DNA from: Heterobasidion occidentale | Taxonomy: Eukaryota; Basidiomycota; Agaricomycetes; Russulales; Bondarzewiaceae | Reading direction: 5' to 3' | NCBI GenBank assembly: GCA_039111635.1 | Contig: JBCAQO010000009.1 | Location: forward strand, 1,958,769 to 2,022,768 | DNA: 64,000 nt | Part shown: piece after piece, positions 1 to 9,649 of the stretch | Layout: each line of letters opens with the position of its first letter | Position numbering within the stretch: position 1 is the first letter of the stretch | Position numbers and translations under genes: made by a program | The notes under the pieces: generated by a model | What the model was told of the DNA's origin: nothing | Seen by the model: only the letters and a program-made list of their open reading frames with translations | Databases searched by the model: none

Positions 1-1815
1 GTAGTCGGTTGTAGTACCGTAAGAAACGCTTCGTAGCGTCATAAGAAACCGGTCTACAAGCGTTGAAGCGTCATAAGGAACGCTCTGTAGTGTCGTCAGA
101 AGCCGGGCTACAAACGCTCGGTCTACAAACACTCTGTAGTCGGTTGTAGTACCGTAAGAAACGCTTCGTAGCGCCATAAGAAACCGGTCTACAAGCGTTG
201 AAGCGTCATAAGGAACGCTCTGTAGTGTCGTCAGAAGCCGGGCTACAAACGTTCTGTAGTCGGTTGTAGTACCGTAAGAAACGCTTCGTAGCGTCATAAG
301 AAACCGGTCTACAAGCGTTGAAGCGTCATAAGGAACGCTCTGTAGTGTCGTCAGAAGCCGGGCTACAAACGTTCTGTAGTCGGTTGTAGTACCGTAAGAA
401 ACGCTTCGTAGCGCCATAAGAAACCGGTCTACAAGCGTTGAAGCGTCATAAGGAACGCTCTGTAGTGTCGTCAGAAGCCGGGCTACAAACGTTCTGCAGT
501 CGGTTGTAGTACCGTAAGAAACGCTTCGTAGCGTCATAAGAAACCGGTCTACAAGCGTTGAAGCGTCATAAGGAACGCTCTGTAGTGTCGTCAGAAGCCG
601 GGCTACAAACGTTCTGCAGTCGGTTGTAGTACCGTAAGAAACGCTTCGTAGCGCCATAAGAAACCGGTCTACAAGCGTTGAAGCGTCATAAGGAACGCTC
701 TGTAGTGTCGTCAGAAGCCGGGCTACAAACGCTCGGTCTACAAACACTCTGTAGTCGGTTGTAGTACCGTAAGAAACGCTTCGTAGCGTCATAAGAAACC
801 GGTCTACAAGCGTTGAAGCGTCATAAGGAACGCTCTGTAGTGTCGTCAGAAGCCGGGCTACAAACGTTCTGTAGTCGGTTGTAGTACCGTAAGAAACGCT
901 TCGTAGCGTCATAAGAAACCGGTCTACAAGCGTTGAAGCGTCATAAGGAACGCTCTGTAGTGTCGTCAGAAGCCGGGCTACAAACGCTCGGTCTACAAAC
1001 ACTCTGTAGTCGGTTGTAGTACCGTAAGAAACGCTTCGTAGCGTCATAAGAAACCGGTCTACAAGCGTTGAAGCGTCATAAGGAACGCTCTGTAGTGTCG
1101 TCAGAAGCCGGGCTACAAACGTTCTGTAGTCGGTTGTAGTACCGTAAGAAACGCTTCGTAGCGTCATAAGAAACCGGTCTACAAGCGTTGAAGCGTCATA
1201 AGGAACGCTCTGTAGTGTCGTCAGAAGCCGGGCTACAAACGTTCTGTAGTCGGTTGTAGTACCGTAAGAAACGCTTCGTAGCGTCATAAGAAACCGGTCT
1301 ACAAGCGTTGAAGCGTCATAAGGAACGCTCTGTAGTGTCGTCAGAAGCCGGGCTACAAACGCTCGGTCTACAAACACTCTGTAGTCGGTTGTAGTACCGT
1401 AAGAAACGCTTCGTAGCGCCATAAGAAACCGGTCTACAAGCGTTGAAGCGTCATAAGGAACGCTCTGTAGTGTCGTCAGAAGCCGGGCTACAAACGTTCT
1501 GTAGTCGGTTGTAGTACCGTAAGAAACGCTTCGTAGCGTCATAAGAAACCGGTCTACAAGCGTTGAAGCGTCATAAGGAACGCTCTGTAGTGTCGTCAGA
1601 AGCCGGTCTACAAACGCTCTGCAGTCGGTTGTAGTACCGTAAGAAACGCTTCGTAGCGTCATAAGAAACCGGTCTACAAGCGTTGAAGCGTCATAAGGAA
1701 CGCTCTGTAGTGTCGTCAGAAGCCGGGCTACAAACGCTCGGTCTACAAACACTCTGTAGTCGGTTGTAGTACCGTAAGAAACACTCCGTAGCGTCATAAG
1801 AAACCGGTCTACAAC
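1..1815. repeat. Tandem satellite array, 120-bp unit with a 135-bp variant
   Basis: About 14.5 head-to-tail copies. Units begin (GTAGTCGG or GCAGTCGG) at 1, 136, 256, 376, 496, 616, 751, 871, 1006, 1126, 1246, 1381, 1501, 1621 and 1756. The unit is 120 bp; some copies carry 15 extra bases (GCTCGGTCTACAAAC-like) and measure 135 bp. Each 120-mer consists of two related 54-bp halves plus a 12-bp linker, and each half looks like two related ~27-bp parts. Copies are almost identical, which implies recent homogenisation. No long ORF crosses it. The left end is cut by the window edge. Confidence 0.95.
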
Positions 1816-2699
1816 GGAGGGGATGTTCAGGGCAGGGCGCGAGTCACCTTGTGCGAAAGCACCGAGCATGGAACAAAACAGAGTGAAAAAACCACAGCAC
1901 CCAGGATTCCCGCGTGGTCCCCCACCGTGGTACTAACTGGGCGGCACTCTGGTTAACTGCGCAGATCGGACGGGATGCGGTGCTTTCAGAGTCCTATGGC
2001 CGTGGATAACATACCTAGAGGCTGACTCCCTATATGCAGCTGCTGGAGGCCAATGCCTAGGGGTGAAGGATAGGTGAGAAAGTGCAAAAATGGACTTCGC
2101 CAAAGGAAAAACGCGATATAGTGGACACCTTTACTCACGCCTGAAGCGAAACGCGACATAACAGGACCAAACAGGTGCCCTTTCCTACTGTATGAGGGAG
2201 CATCAGCAATGGGAAATGGGACGCTCGACCATGGTTGCTGGCCGGGCCTGCTGATGATCCAAGGGCAATCGGGGCAAAAGGATGCACTGCATGACGGATG
2301 GGCAAAGGCAGCTCCTGCCTTATACTGAAAGACTGAGATCATTGAGGAGCGGCATGATAGGGATGAGTGCGATGGGAATGGGACAGGGTGGCTCTCGTAC
2401 AAAACATCGAGAGAGTCATCCAAGACCAGGGACCGAGACCGTCAAAGGTCTCTGTCTTTGGTTGATGGGGAGAGAGGAGGGCGCACAGGAGAGAGGGGAA
2501 GAGGAGGAGGAGCGAGGATGATTAGGATGAGGTGAGTTGGGCAAGAGGTATAGAGATTGATGGATGAGAAGTGGAGCCTGCTTGAAGGCGAGAAGGTGTT
2601 GTTCAGGGCAGGGTTGAGAGAAGATGCTGCTTTGTGATGTATGAGGAGGGACTGGCTTGTTTACTTTAGGGCAGGCATGAGATGGGCCTCTGTTGGTTG
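1816..2699. other. Spacer between satellite arrays, no convincing gene
   Basis: Mostly unique sequence separating two related arrays. The only structure seen is one copy of a dispersed repeat (2073-2190) and a G/A-rich stretch near 2470-2520. A 145-codon minus-strand ORF (1986-2423) runs through the dispersed repeat but has no recognisable domain, so I do not call it a gene. Confidence 0.6.
2073..2190 (+). repeat. Dispersed repeat R, left copy
   Basis: Near-identical to 4772-4893 in the same orientation. Both run from GAAAGTGC through CGCGATATAGTGG and ACTCACGCCTGAAGCG to GGACCAAACAG. The two copies bracket the degenerate satellite array at 2700-4640. Confidence 0.85.
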
Positions 2700-4640
2700 A
2701 GTTGTAGTGTCCAGTGTAGTGTTGTAAGAAATTGGTCTGCAAATGCTGTAGTGTCGTAAGAAACGCTCTTTAGCGTCATAAGAAACCGGTCTGCACATGT
2801 TGTAGTGTCGTAAGAAACGCTCTGTAGTGTCGTCAGAAACCGGTCTACAAATGTTGTAGTGCCGTAAGAAACGCTCTGTAGCGTGATAAGGACCAGGTCT
2901 ACAAGCGCTGTAGTATCGCAAGAAGCACTCTGTAGTGTCGTCAGAAACCGGTCTACAAATGTTCTGTAGTCGGTTGTAGTACCGTAAGAAACGCTCTGTA
3001 GTGTCATCAGAAACCGGTCTACAAATGTTGTAGTGTCGCAAGAAACGCTCTGTAGTGTCATCAGAGACCGGCCTACAAACGTTCTGTAGTCGGTTGTAGC
3101 GTTGTAAAAAACGCTCTGTAGTGTCATCAGAAACCGGTCTACAAACGTTCTGTAGCCGGTCTACAAATGTTGTAGTGTCGCAAGAAACGCTCTGTAGTGT
3201 CATCAGAGACCGGCCTACAAACGTTCTGTAGCCGGTTGTAGCGTTGTAAGAAACGCTCTGTAGTGTCATCAGAAACCGGTCTACAAACGTTCTGTAGCCG
3301 GTCTACAAATGTTGTAGTGTCGCAAGAAACGCTCTGTAGTGTCATCAGAGACCGGCCTACAAACGTTCTGTAGTCGGTTGTAGTGTTGTAAGAAACGCTC
3401 TGTAGCGTGATCAGAAACCGGTCTACAAGCGTTGTAGAGTCACAAGAAGCACTCTGTAGTGTCGTCAGAAACCGGCCTACAGATGTTGTAGCGTTGTAAG
3501 AAACGCTCTGTAGTGTCATCAGAAACCGGTCTACAAATGTTGTAGTGTCGCAAGAAACGCTCTGTAGTGTCATCAGAGACCGGCCTACAAACGTTCTGTA
3601 GTCGGTTGTAGCGTTGTAAAAAACGCTCTGTAGTGTCATCAGAAACCGGTCTACAAACGTTCTGTAGCCGGTCTACAAATGTTGTAGTGTCGCAAGAAAC
3701 GCTCTGTAGTGTCATCAGAGACCGGCCTACAAACGTTCTGTAGTCGGTTGTAGCGTTGTAAGAAACGCTCTGTAGTGTCATCAGAAACCGGTCTACAAAC
3801 GTTCTGTAGCCGGTCTACAAGCGTTGTAGAGTCACAAGAAGCACTCTGTAGTGTCGTCAGAAACCGGCCTACAAACGTTCTGTAGTCGGTTGTAGCGTTG
3901 TAAGAAACGCTCTGTAGTGTCATCAGAAACCGGTCTACAAACGTTCTGTAGCCGGTCTACAAATGTTGTAGTGTCGCAAGAAACGCTCTGTAGTGTCATC
4001 AGAGACCGGCCTACAAACGTTCTGTAGTCGGTTGTAGCGTTGTAAGAAACGCCCTGTAGCGTGATCAGAAACCGGTCTACAAGCGTTGTAGAGTCACAAG
4101 AAACGCTCTGTAGTGTCATCAGAGACCGGCCTACAGATGTTGTAGCGTTGTAAGAAACGCTCTGTAGTGTCATCAGAAACCGGTCTACAAACGTTCTGTA
4201 GCCGGTCTACAAATGTTGTAGCGTTGTCAGAAACGCTCTGTAGTGTCACAAGAAACCGGTCTACAAGTGTTGTGGTACCGTAATAAAGTGTTGTAGCGTT
4301 GTCAGAAACGCTCTGTAGTGTCACAAGAAACCGGTCTACAAGTCCGGTCTACAAAGTGTTGTAGCGTTGTCAGAAACGCTCTGTAGTGTCACAAGAAACC
4401 GGTCTACAAGTGTTGTAGCGTTGTAAGGGTCGCTCTGTAGTGACATAAGAAAGCGGTCTACAAATGCTGTAGTGTTGTAAGAAACGCTCTGTAGTGTCAC
4501 AAGAAAGCGGTCTACAAGTGTTGTAGTGTTGTAAGAAACGCTCTGCAGCGTCACGAGAAACCGGTCTACAAATGTTGTGGTGTCTCTGTGGTTGAATTGT
4601 AGTGTCAGTGTCATGGGAAACCAGGCTACAAACAGTCTGT
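2700..4640. repeat. Degenerate satellite array related to the 1-1815 array
   Basis: Built from ~54-bp monomers of the same ancestry as the first array (shared cores ACCGGTCTACAAA and AGAAACGCTCTGTAG), but diverged and combined in variable higher-order patterns. Because 54 is divisible by three, the minus strand reads as an 18-residue periodic peptide (MTLQSVSYNATT... ) over stretches of up to about 200 codons. The frames keep breaking and change between monomers, so this is a by-product of the period and not a gene. Confidence 0.9.
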
Positions 4641-4771
4641 TTTTGGATGTAGTGTCATTGGTGAAATGGCTGTGATCACGCCCAGGCATGAACCCAGAAA
4701 TGCCCGGAACACCCTCTGATGGGTCAGACAGTGTCAGGGACCAATGCTGGGTGAGAAAAAACCAAGACAAG

Positions 4772-4893
4772 TGAGAAAGTGCGAAAATGGACTTCGCCAA
4801 AGGTAAAACGCGATATAGTGGACACCTTTACTCACGCCTGAAGCGAAACGCGACATAACAGGACCAAACAGATGGCTTTTCCTACTACATGAG
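4772..4893 (+). repeat. Dispersed repeat R, right copy
   Basis: Second copy of the ~120-bp block found at 2073-2190, with few substitutions. It separates the 54-bp array from the 80-bp array. Confidence 0.85.
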
Positions 4894-5000
4894 GGGAAAG
4901 CCAAAAGGGAACTGAAACGGACGGACTCTGAGATGCCTGACATAGGTTGGGATTGTCTTGAAGGCTTGTCTGGTGATGTTGCCGAGTAGGTGTGTACTTC

Positions 5001-5850
5001 TGTGGAAAGCCGAATGAGCTCTGGAAAAGGGGCGGCCTTGCGCCGAACCGAGTACCGTCTCTGAGTAGGGGAGTACAACCACTGGAAAGCCGAATGAGCT
5101 CTGGAAAAGGGCGGCCTTGCGCCGAACCGAGTACCGTCTCTGAGTAGGGGAGTACAACCACTGGAAAGCAGTGAAAGCCGAATGAGCTCTGGAAAAGGGG
5201 CGGCCTTGCGCTGAACCGAGTACCGTCTCTGAGTAGGGGAGTACAACCACTGGAAAGCCGAATGAGCTCTGGAAAAGGGGCGGCCTTGCGCCGAACCGAG
5301 TACCGTCTCTGAGTAGGGAGTACAACCACTGGAAAGCAGTGAAAGCCGAATGAGCTCTGGAAAAGGGGCGGCCTTGCGCTGAACCGAGTACCGTCTCTGA
5401 GTAGGGGAGTACAACCACTGGAAAGCCGAATGAGCTCTGGAAAAGGGGCGGCCTTGCGCCGAACCGAGTACCGTCTCTGAGTAGGGGAGTACAACCACTG
5501 GAAAGCCGAATGAGCTCTGGAAAAGGGGCGGCCTTGCGCCGAACCGAGTACCGTCTCTGAGTAGGGGAGTACAACCACTGGAAAGCCGAATGAGCTCTGG
5601 AAAAGGGGCGGCCTTGCGCCGAACCGAGTACCGTCTCTGAGTAGGGGAGTACAACCACTGGAAAGCCGAATGAGCTCTGGAAAAGGGGCGGCCTTGCGCT
5701 GAACCGAGTACCGTCTCTGAGTAGGGGAGTACAACCACTGGAAAGCCGAATGAGCTCTGGAAAAGGGGCGGCCTTGCGCCGAACCGAGTACCGTCTCTGA
5801 GTAGGGGAGTACAACCACTCTGGAAAGCCGACAAAGGAGACTGGCGAAAG
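5001..5850. repeat. Tandem array, 80-bp unit with 89-bp variants
   Basis: Ten near-identical copies marked by CTGGAAAAGG at 5021, 5101, 5189, 5269, 5357, 5437, 5517, 5597, 5677 and 5757, followed by a degenerate copy near 5842. Most spacings are 80 bp; two are 88 bp because of an added CAGTGAAAG-like segment. The unit has no minus-strand stop in any frame, so all three minus frames stay open for about 1 kb (4734-5886). With an 80-bp period each frame passes through the same three translations in turn. Confidence 0.95.
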
Positions 5851-5886
5851 GGGCGGGCTCGCGCCAACCCGAGTAGTGTCTCTCAA

Positions 5887-6281
5887 GGCGAGTACAAAAA
5901 AAAATAGGTCGGGGGCTGAAAGGGGACTGAGGTCCGTTCAGTAGGCCTCCATGAGGATGGGAAGGCCGCGACCTCTGTATTGAGCCAAAGGTTCTGCTAC
6001 GCGGAAGATCTGGCTCGAGAAGGGGACGCTTGGATTTTGTGGAGCGACGTTTGGAGCTTCAAGCCTGGATTCAGTCTGGCATCGCCCTTTTGTGGTGTGT
6101 GTCGGCGATGTAGAAGGGTGTGGATTGCTTGCCGATGGCTAGACCTGTCGCAAATAACCACTCGGGGATCCGCCGTGACTGCGCGTGCCTTTCAGGTGCT
6201 GCCGGCTGGTAGTCCTCATCGAGGACGGTGATCCGTGTCCTTCTGGACAGGGAGAGCTTGTCCAAAATATGTGATATCGGG
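5887..6281. other. Unique sequence before the gap, no gene seen
   Basis: No ORF with a recognisable domain. The sequence runs directly into the assembly gap, so a gene could be truncated here without being visible. Confidence 0.5.
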
Positions 6282-6381
6282 NNNNNNNNNNNNNNNNNNN
6301 NNNNNNNNNNNNNNNNNNNNNNNNNNNNNNNNNNNNNNNNNNNNNNNNNNNNNNNNNNNNNNNNNNNNNNNNNNNNNNNNN
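6282..6381. other. Assembly gap (100 N)
   Basis: Exactly 100 consecutive N, the conventional size for a scaffold gap of unknown length. It lies just to the right of the tandem arrays, where assembly breaks are expected. Confidence 0.99.
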
Positions 6382-6898
6382 CGTTCCACGCCTGTCCACC
6401 GTGCCGCCTCTCAAGAGCTCACACACGCGTCTTCGCATAGGTGTTCCGAATGTTCGGGAGTGGGTGCAATCGTTACAGTATGATAGCATCACATGAATAG
6501 AGCGCGCGGCCCTGCTCGAGGCGCAGATCCCGCAAGAAGGTCGTGTGCCTCAGATGATGGCAAGACGCCATGGGAGCGTCTGAGCACCGACAACTTAGAG
6601 CCTTCCCTATTTGCATAATTTATGTTCGCTGAGTAATCGAAGTGCGGGATTATTATAATCTTATTTGAGTTTCTAAGTGACCTATATGCCAAATTTCTCT
6701 CAACGTCCAGCACCTCTCTAAAGTCTCATTGTTTTGTGTCCGCGGTGGGGCTTTGAAGCCTTGAGGATTGAAAGAGGCTTCATCCTCTCCGCATATTCAG
6801 AATTACCAGGTGCATCACAATCAGAAAATTTGCTTCAAAAAAGTATAACGGAGACAACAAGGACACCAGGACGGCCATGGTCATACCGATACAGCGCT
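6382..6898. other. Region after the gap, 3' flank of the oxalate decarboxylase gene
   Basis: No coding sequence recognised. The part next to 6898 would hold the 3' UTR of the minus-strand oxalate decarboxylase gene. Confidence 0.5.
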
Positions 6899-9066
6899 TC
6901 AGATACCAACAACATACTGTTTCGTCTTTTTGAATGTGGCAATCGTCGCATCGCTGAGGCCGAGATGAGCTTTGACCAGTGCAGGCGGAGTAAGGGCAAG
7001 CCACTGGCATAAGGGGTGAGTAGAGAATTGATAAACAGTATTATATGAACGCTCTCACTTGGCTTAGGCTGACATCCTGGAACCGATCTAAGGTGGATCG
7101 TAAGGGTGCGATCAGATGATATGATTGTTTGCTCACCGGTCTTGAAGATCTCAAGATAATGCAACGTCGTGTTGCCGACGTTCTCGACATAGTGCCCTGA
7201 ACTCGCCGTATGAGCAATATAGATATCACAGAATTGAATAACGACAGACCGTAGGTCGCGGGAACGTATCCCACGTCGCCTGGCTGGTAGTCGAACGTCC
7301 GAGCGTTGCTTTGAGAAGCAAATACAGTGATGCGAGCGTTCCCTTCACTGCGTGAAAAGAGTCAAGGCGTGAACAGCGAGACGAGTGGAGAAGACTTACA
7401 TGAAGTAAGTCCATTCGTCTTGAGTGGGATGCCACTAATGTCCACAGCGTCAATCAGGGGTGCCTCTATACAGCCAATAAAACTGACGTGTAATTCTCTC
7501 ATGGCTCCAGGTTCAACAGTCACGTCCGCGACAGCAAGAGTTTTCGCGATGGGGAAAATAGTTGAATCCACAATCTTGATGGTTCCGCCTCCCGATCGAG
7601 TCGCATTCATCTTCGACATGGCGAAAGATAGGGCGTTAGGAACTTGACCTTGAGGATCTGGGACAGGAACGGCATCTAGAGATGGATCCTCTGAAAAACA
7701 TACGTCAGATGGTATCACCTGAATGGTTGGTGTAGGTGCAAACCTGAGGGAAAGATGTACAGCTCTCTGGCAGGGATGCTATTGAATGCCGATATATCTG
7801 TCTGAAAGTTCTTAGCGATCACCTCCTTCGGGATGTGCGCAAGCCAATCCGTCAGCTAATCAGCCAAAGTCAGTACGTGAGCGCAATATTTGGTAATGGC
7901 CTCAGATAAACCACCGTACCAGGAAAGTTGCGTCTTCGCTGAAATCACCGTCATCAAAGACCTGTGGATGCGGTTTGTAACGGGAGTCGCAACTGAAAAA
8001 TAACGTAACAAACTAGTAGGAACTCGGTGCCCTCGGCAGATTCATTGGTCGCCTGTAAAGAGTGTGGAACACCCGGTGGGAAGTACCAGATATCACCTGC
8101 ATTCTAAGTTGTCGAGTGTTGTTAGAGTGTCGACTATTGATGCAATTCAGAGAAGCGTACCACATTAGCCAAGTAGTTCTTTCCATCCTGATCCACGGCC
8201 GTTATTTGAGTTGATCCCTGCCCGAGGATGTTTGAATATTGAGATACTGAAAGTGATCGAAGAGACACACCTTTATGACATAGGCCCACTGAAAAATGCC
8301 ACACGATAGTTCAGTATTTGAGTTGAGAATGAACAGTGGGAAAGGTATATACTTCGGATGTTCGGTGCCAGTGCAACTCTCTGGAAGTGGCGTTCAGAAT
8401 GATGATATTCTATCAGAAGTAGGCACGTACCGAACAGCGCCTGGTTCAAGTCGCATGTTGACGCCGGCCATCTCTGTGATCGCATTAGTGAGCAATGATG
8501 GGTGAACGAACATAGTTGGCAACAGACGTTTAGCAATTGGCATATCATTGACTGAAATGTACGAAAGTCAGCAGCATGATATCGCATTGTTTTAGAGAGG
8601 CTCACTGTTCTGCTGTCTGGCCCAACCCCCGGTCTGCAGACGATTGTGACTCAGACTGAAGGGCCACTTTGCATTGAGCCTAGGATTGAATCGTCAGTAC
8701 GAGGCACACGCCCGATTGCGCGAACTACGCACACTTCGCCATTATCCGTAGTAGGAGGTGCAGGAAGTCAGGATTCTGTCTGTCGATCTCCACATTCTGT
8801 GGACCGATGACGGTGCTTCCGAGTTTACCGCGTATAGGCTCAGGTTGAATGTCTGCTCCCGCGTGGAAGGCAGGAGCATTAGGGTTGTCAGTCGCCAAAG
8901 GAACTGTCGGACTTGGGCTAGCTGCCGACACTAAGCTGGGGGAGCCTAAAACTGATGTTGTCAAAGTGCCAACCATCAGCGCAGACGGCTTGCTAGCAGG
9001 GGCCGCAGAAACTGAGAGAGTGAGGAACAGAGCGCAAAGCTGGAGCGAGCTGAAGAAGTGGAGCAT
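6899..9066 (-). CDS. Oxalate decarboxylase, secreted bicupin (apparent 1-nt frameshift in exon 1)
   Basis: Manganese bicupin that converts oxalate to formate and CO2; in wood-decay fungi it controls extracellular and periplasmic oxalate. ATG at 9064-9066 begins a signal peptide (MLHFFSSLQLCALFLTLSVS). About 16 short exons can be joined in frame, ending in a TGA at 6899-6901. The first cupin has LHWHRTSEWAYVIKG (8352-8380 and beyond) and GDIWYFPPGVPHSL. The second has ELHWHPTQDEWTYFIEG (7420-7495), DYQPGDVGYVPA and YLEIFKT. Metal-binding HxH...E motifs are present in both. Near 8760 the conserved segment NPDFL/APPTTDNGEV needs one extra base, so there is an apparent single-base deletion; a donor three bases upstream of the conserved one would restore frame with about ten scrambled residues. 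The intron-rich structure is typical of basidiomycete oxalate decarboxylases. Confidence 0.9.
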
Positions 9067-9123
9067 GGCCAGTGAAGGTGCAGAAGACGGGGTCTTAGTC
9101 CGTCCTCTAATGCATGCGCCGCT

Positions 9124-9131
9124 CTTTTATA
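9124..9131 (-). promoter_or_regulatory. TATA box of the oxalate decarboxylase gene
   Basis: The minus strand reads TATAAAAG here, about 60 bp upstream of the start codon at 9066, a normal distance for a fungal TATA element. Confidence 0.6.
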
Positions 9132-9649
9132 CTGCTACCTTGTTCTAGTCCGAAGGGGCTGATGTTGAATAGGACTGCACGCAGTTTCCGTCCTGGACCA
9201 AATTGAGAAGGACAGACGAGACTGAGAATCTAAAAATAACGCATGCGACTAGTCAAGTGGTTAAACTGACAGCCTGCGTCCACTATTAGTTGTTATTCAA
9301 ATGAGGCGAGGCTCGAGAGGAGAGAATGGGACATCGTAGGGTTTACTTAGCACAAGTCAGTTGAGTCCACATTTCGATCGAACGCGAATGCGAAGAGGTT
9401 GATGGTGATGCTAAGTTGTGAATGACTTGATGATAAGACAAATCTGTTTGTTCGTCGTGAGGCTCGAGCTGGCACAGCGCTGGCACGGACGAGGCCTGAC
9501 GAGGCACGATAGGCGCTGATATTCATCGGAGTAAGGCCTAGTAAGTAAGGCGGAGTGTCGTGTTTGTATTTCAAGGTTTGCTTCCGCCGGCAACTCGCGG
9601 CACGGCGTCGAGGGCGACGTTCCGGGCGATCCGATCGTCGCTCGCAACG

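Noticed and set aside
2661..4324. Minus-strand ORFs of 76-202 codons with an 18-residue periodic peptide
   Set aside because: They follow from a 54-bp satellite period. Frames break irregularly, overlap in two frames and show no domain.
1..5850. CRISPR-like arrays
   Set aside because: Units are long and contiguous with no unique spacers, and the DNA is eukaryotic.
4734..5886. Three overlapping minus-strand ORFs of 328-377 codons
   Set aside because: All three frames of the 80-bp repeat are open; the products are rotations of the same repeat and no gene is implied.
7660..7735. Exon beginning VIPSDVCFSEDP in oxalate decarboxylase
   Set aside because: It would need a 25-nt intron. A 53-nt intron joining FPS to EDPSLD fits the family and leaves these codons out.
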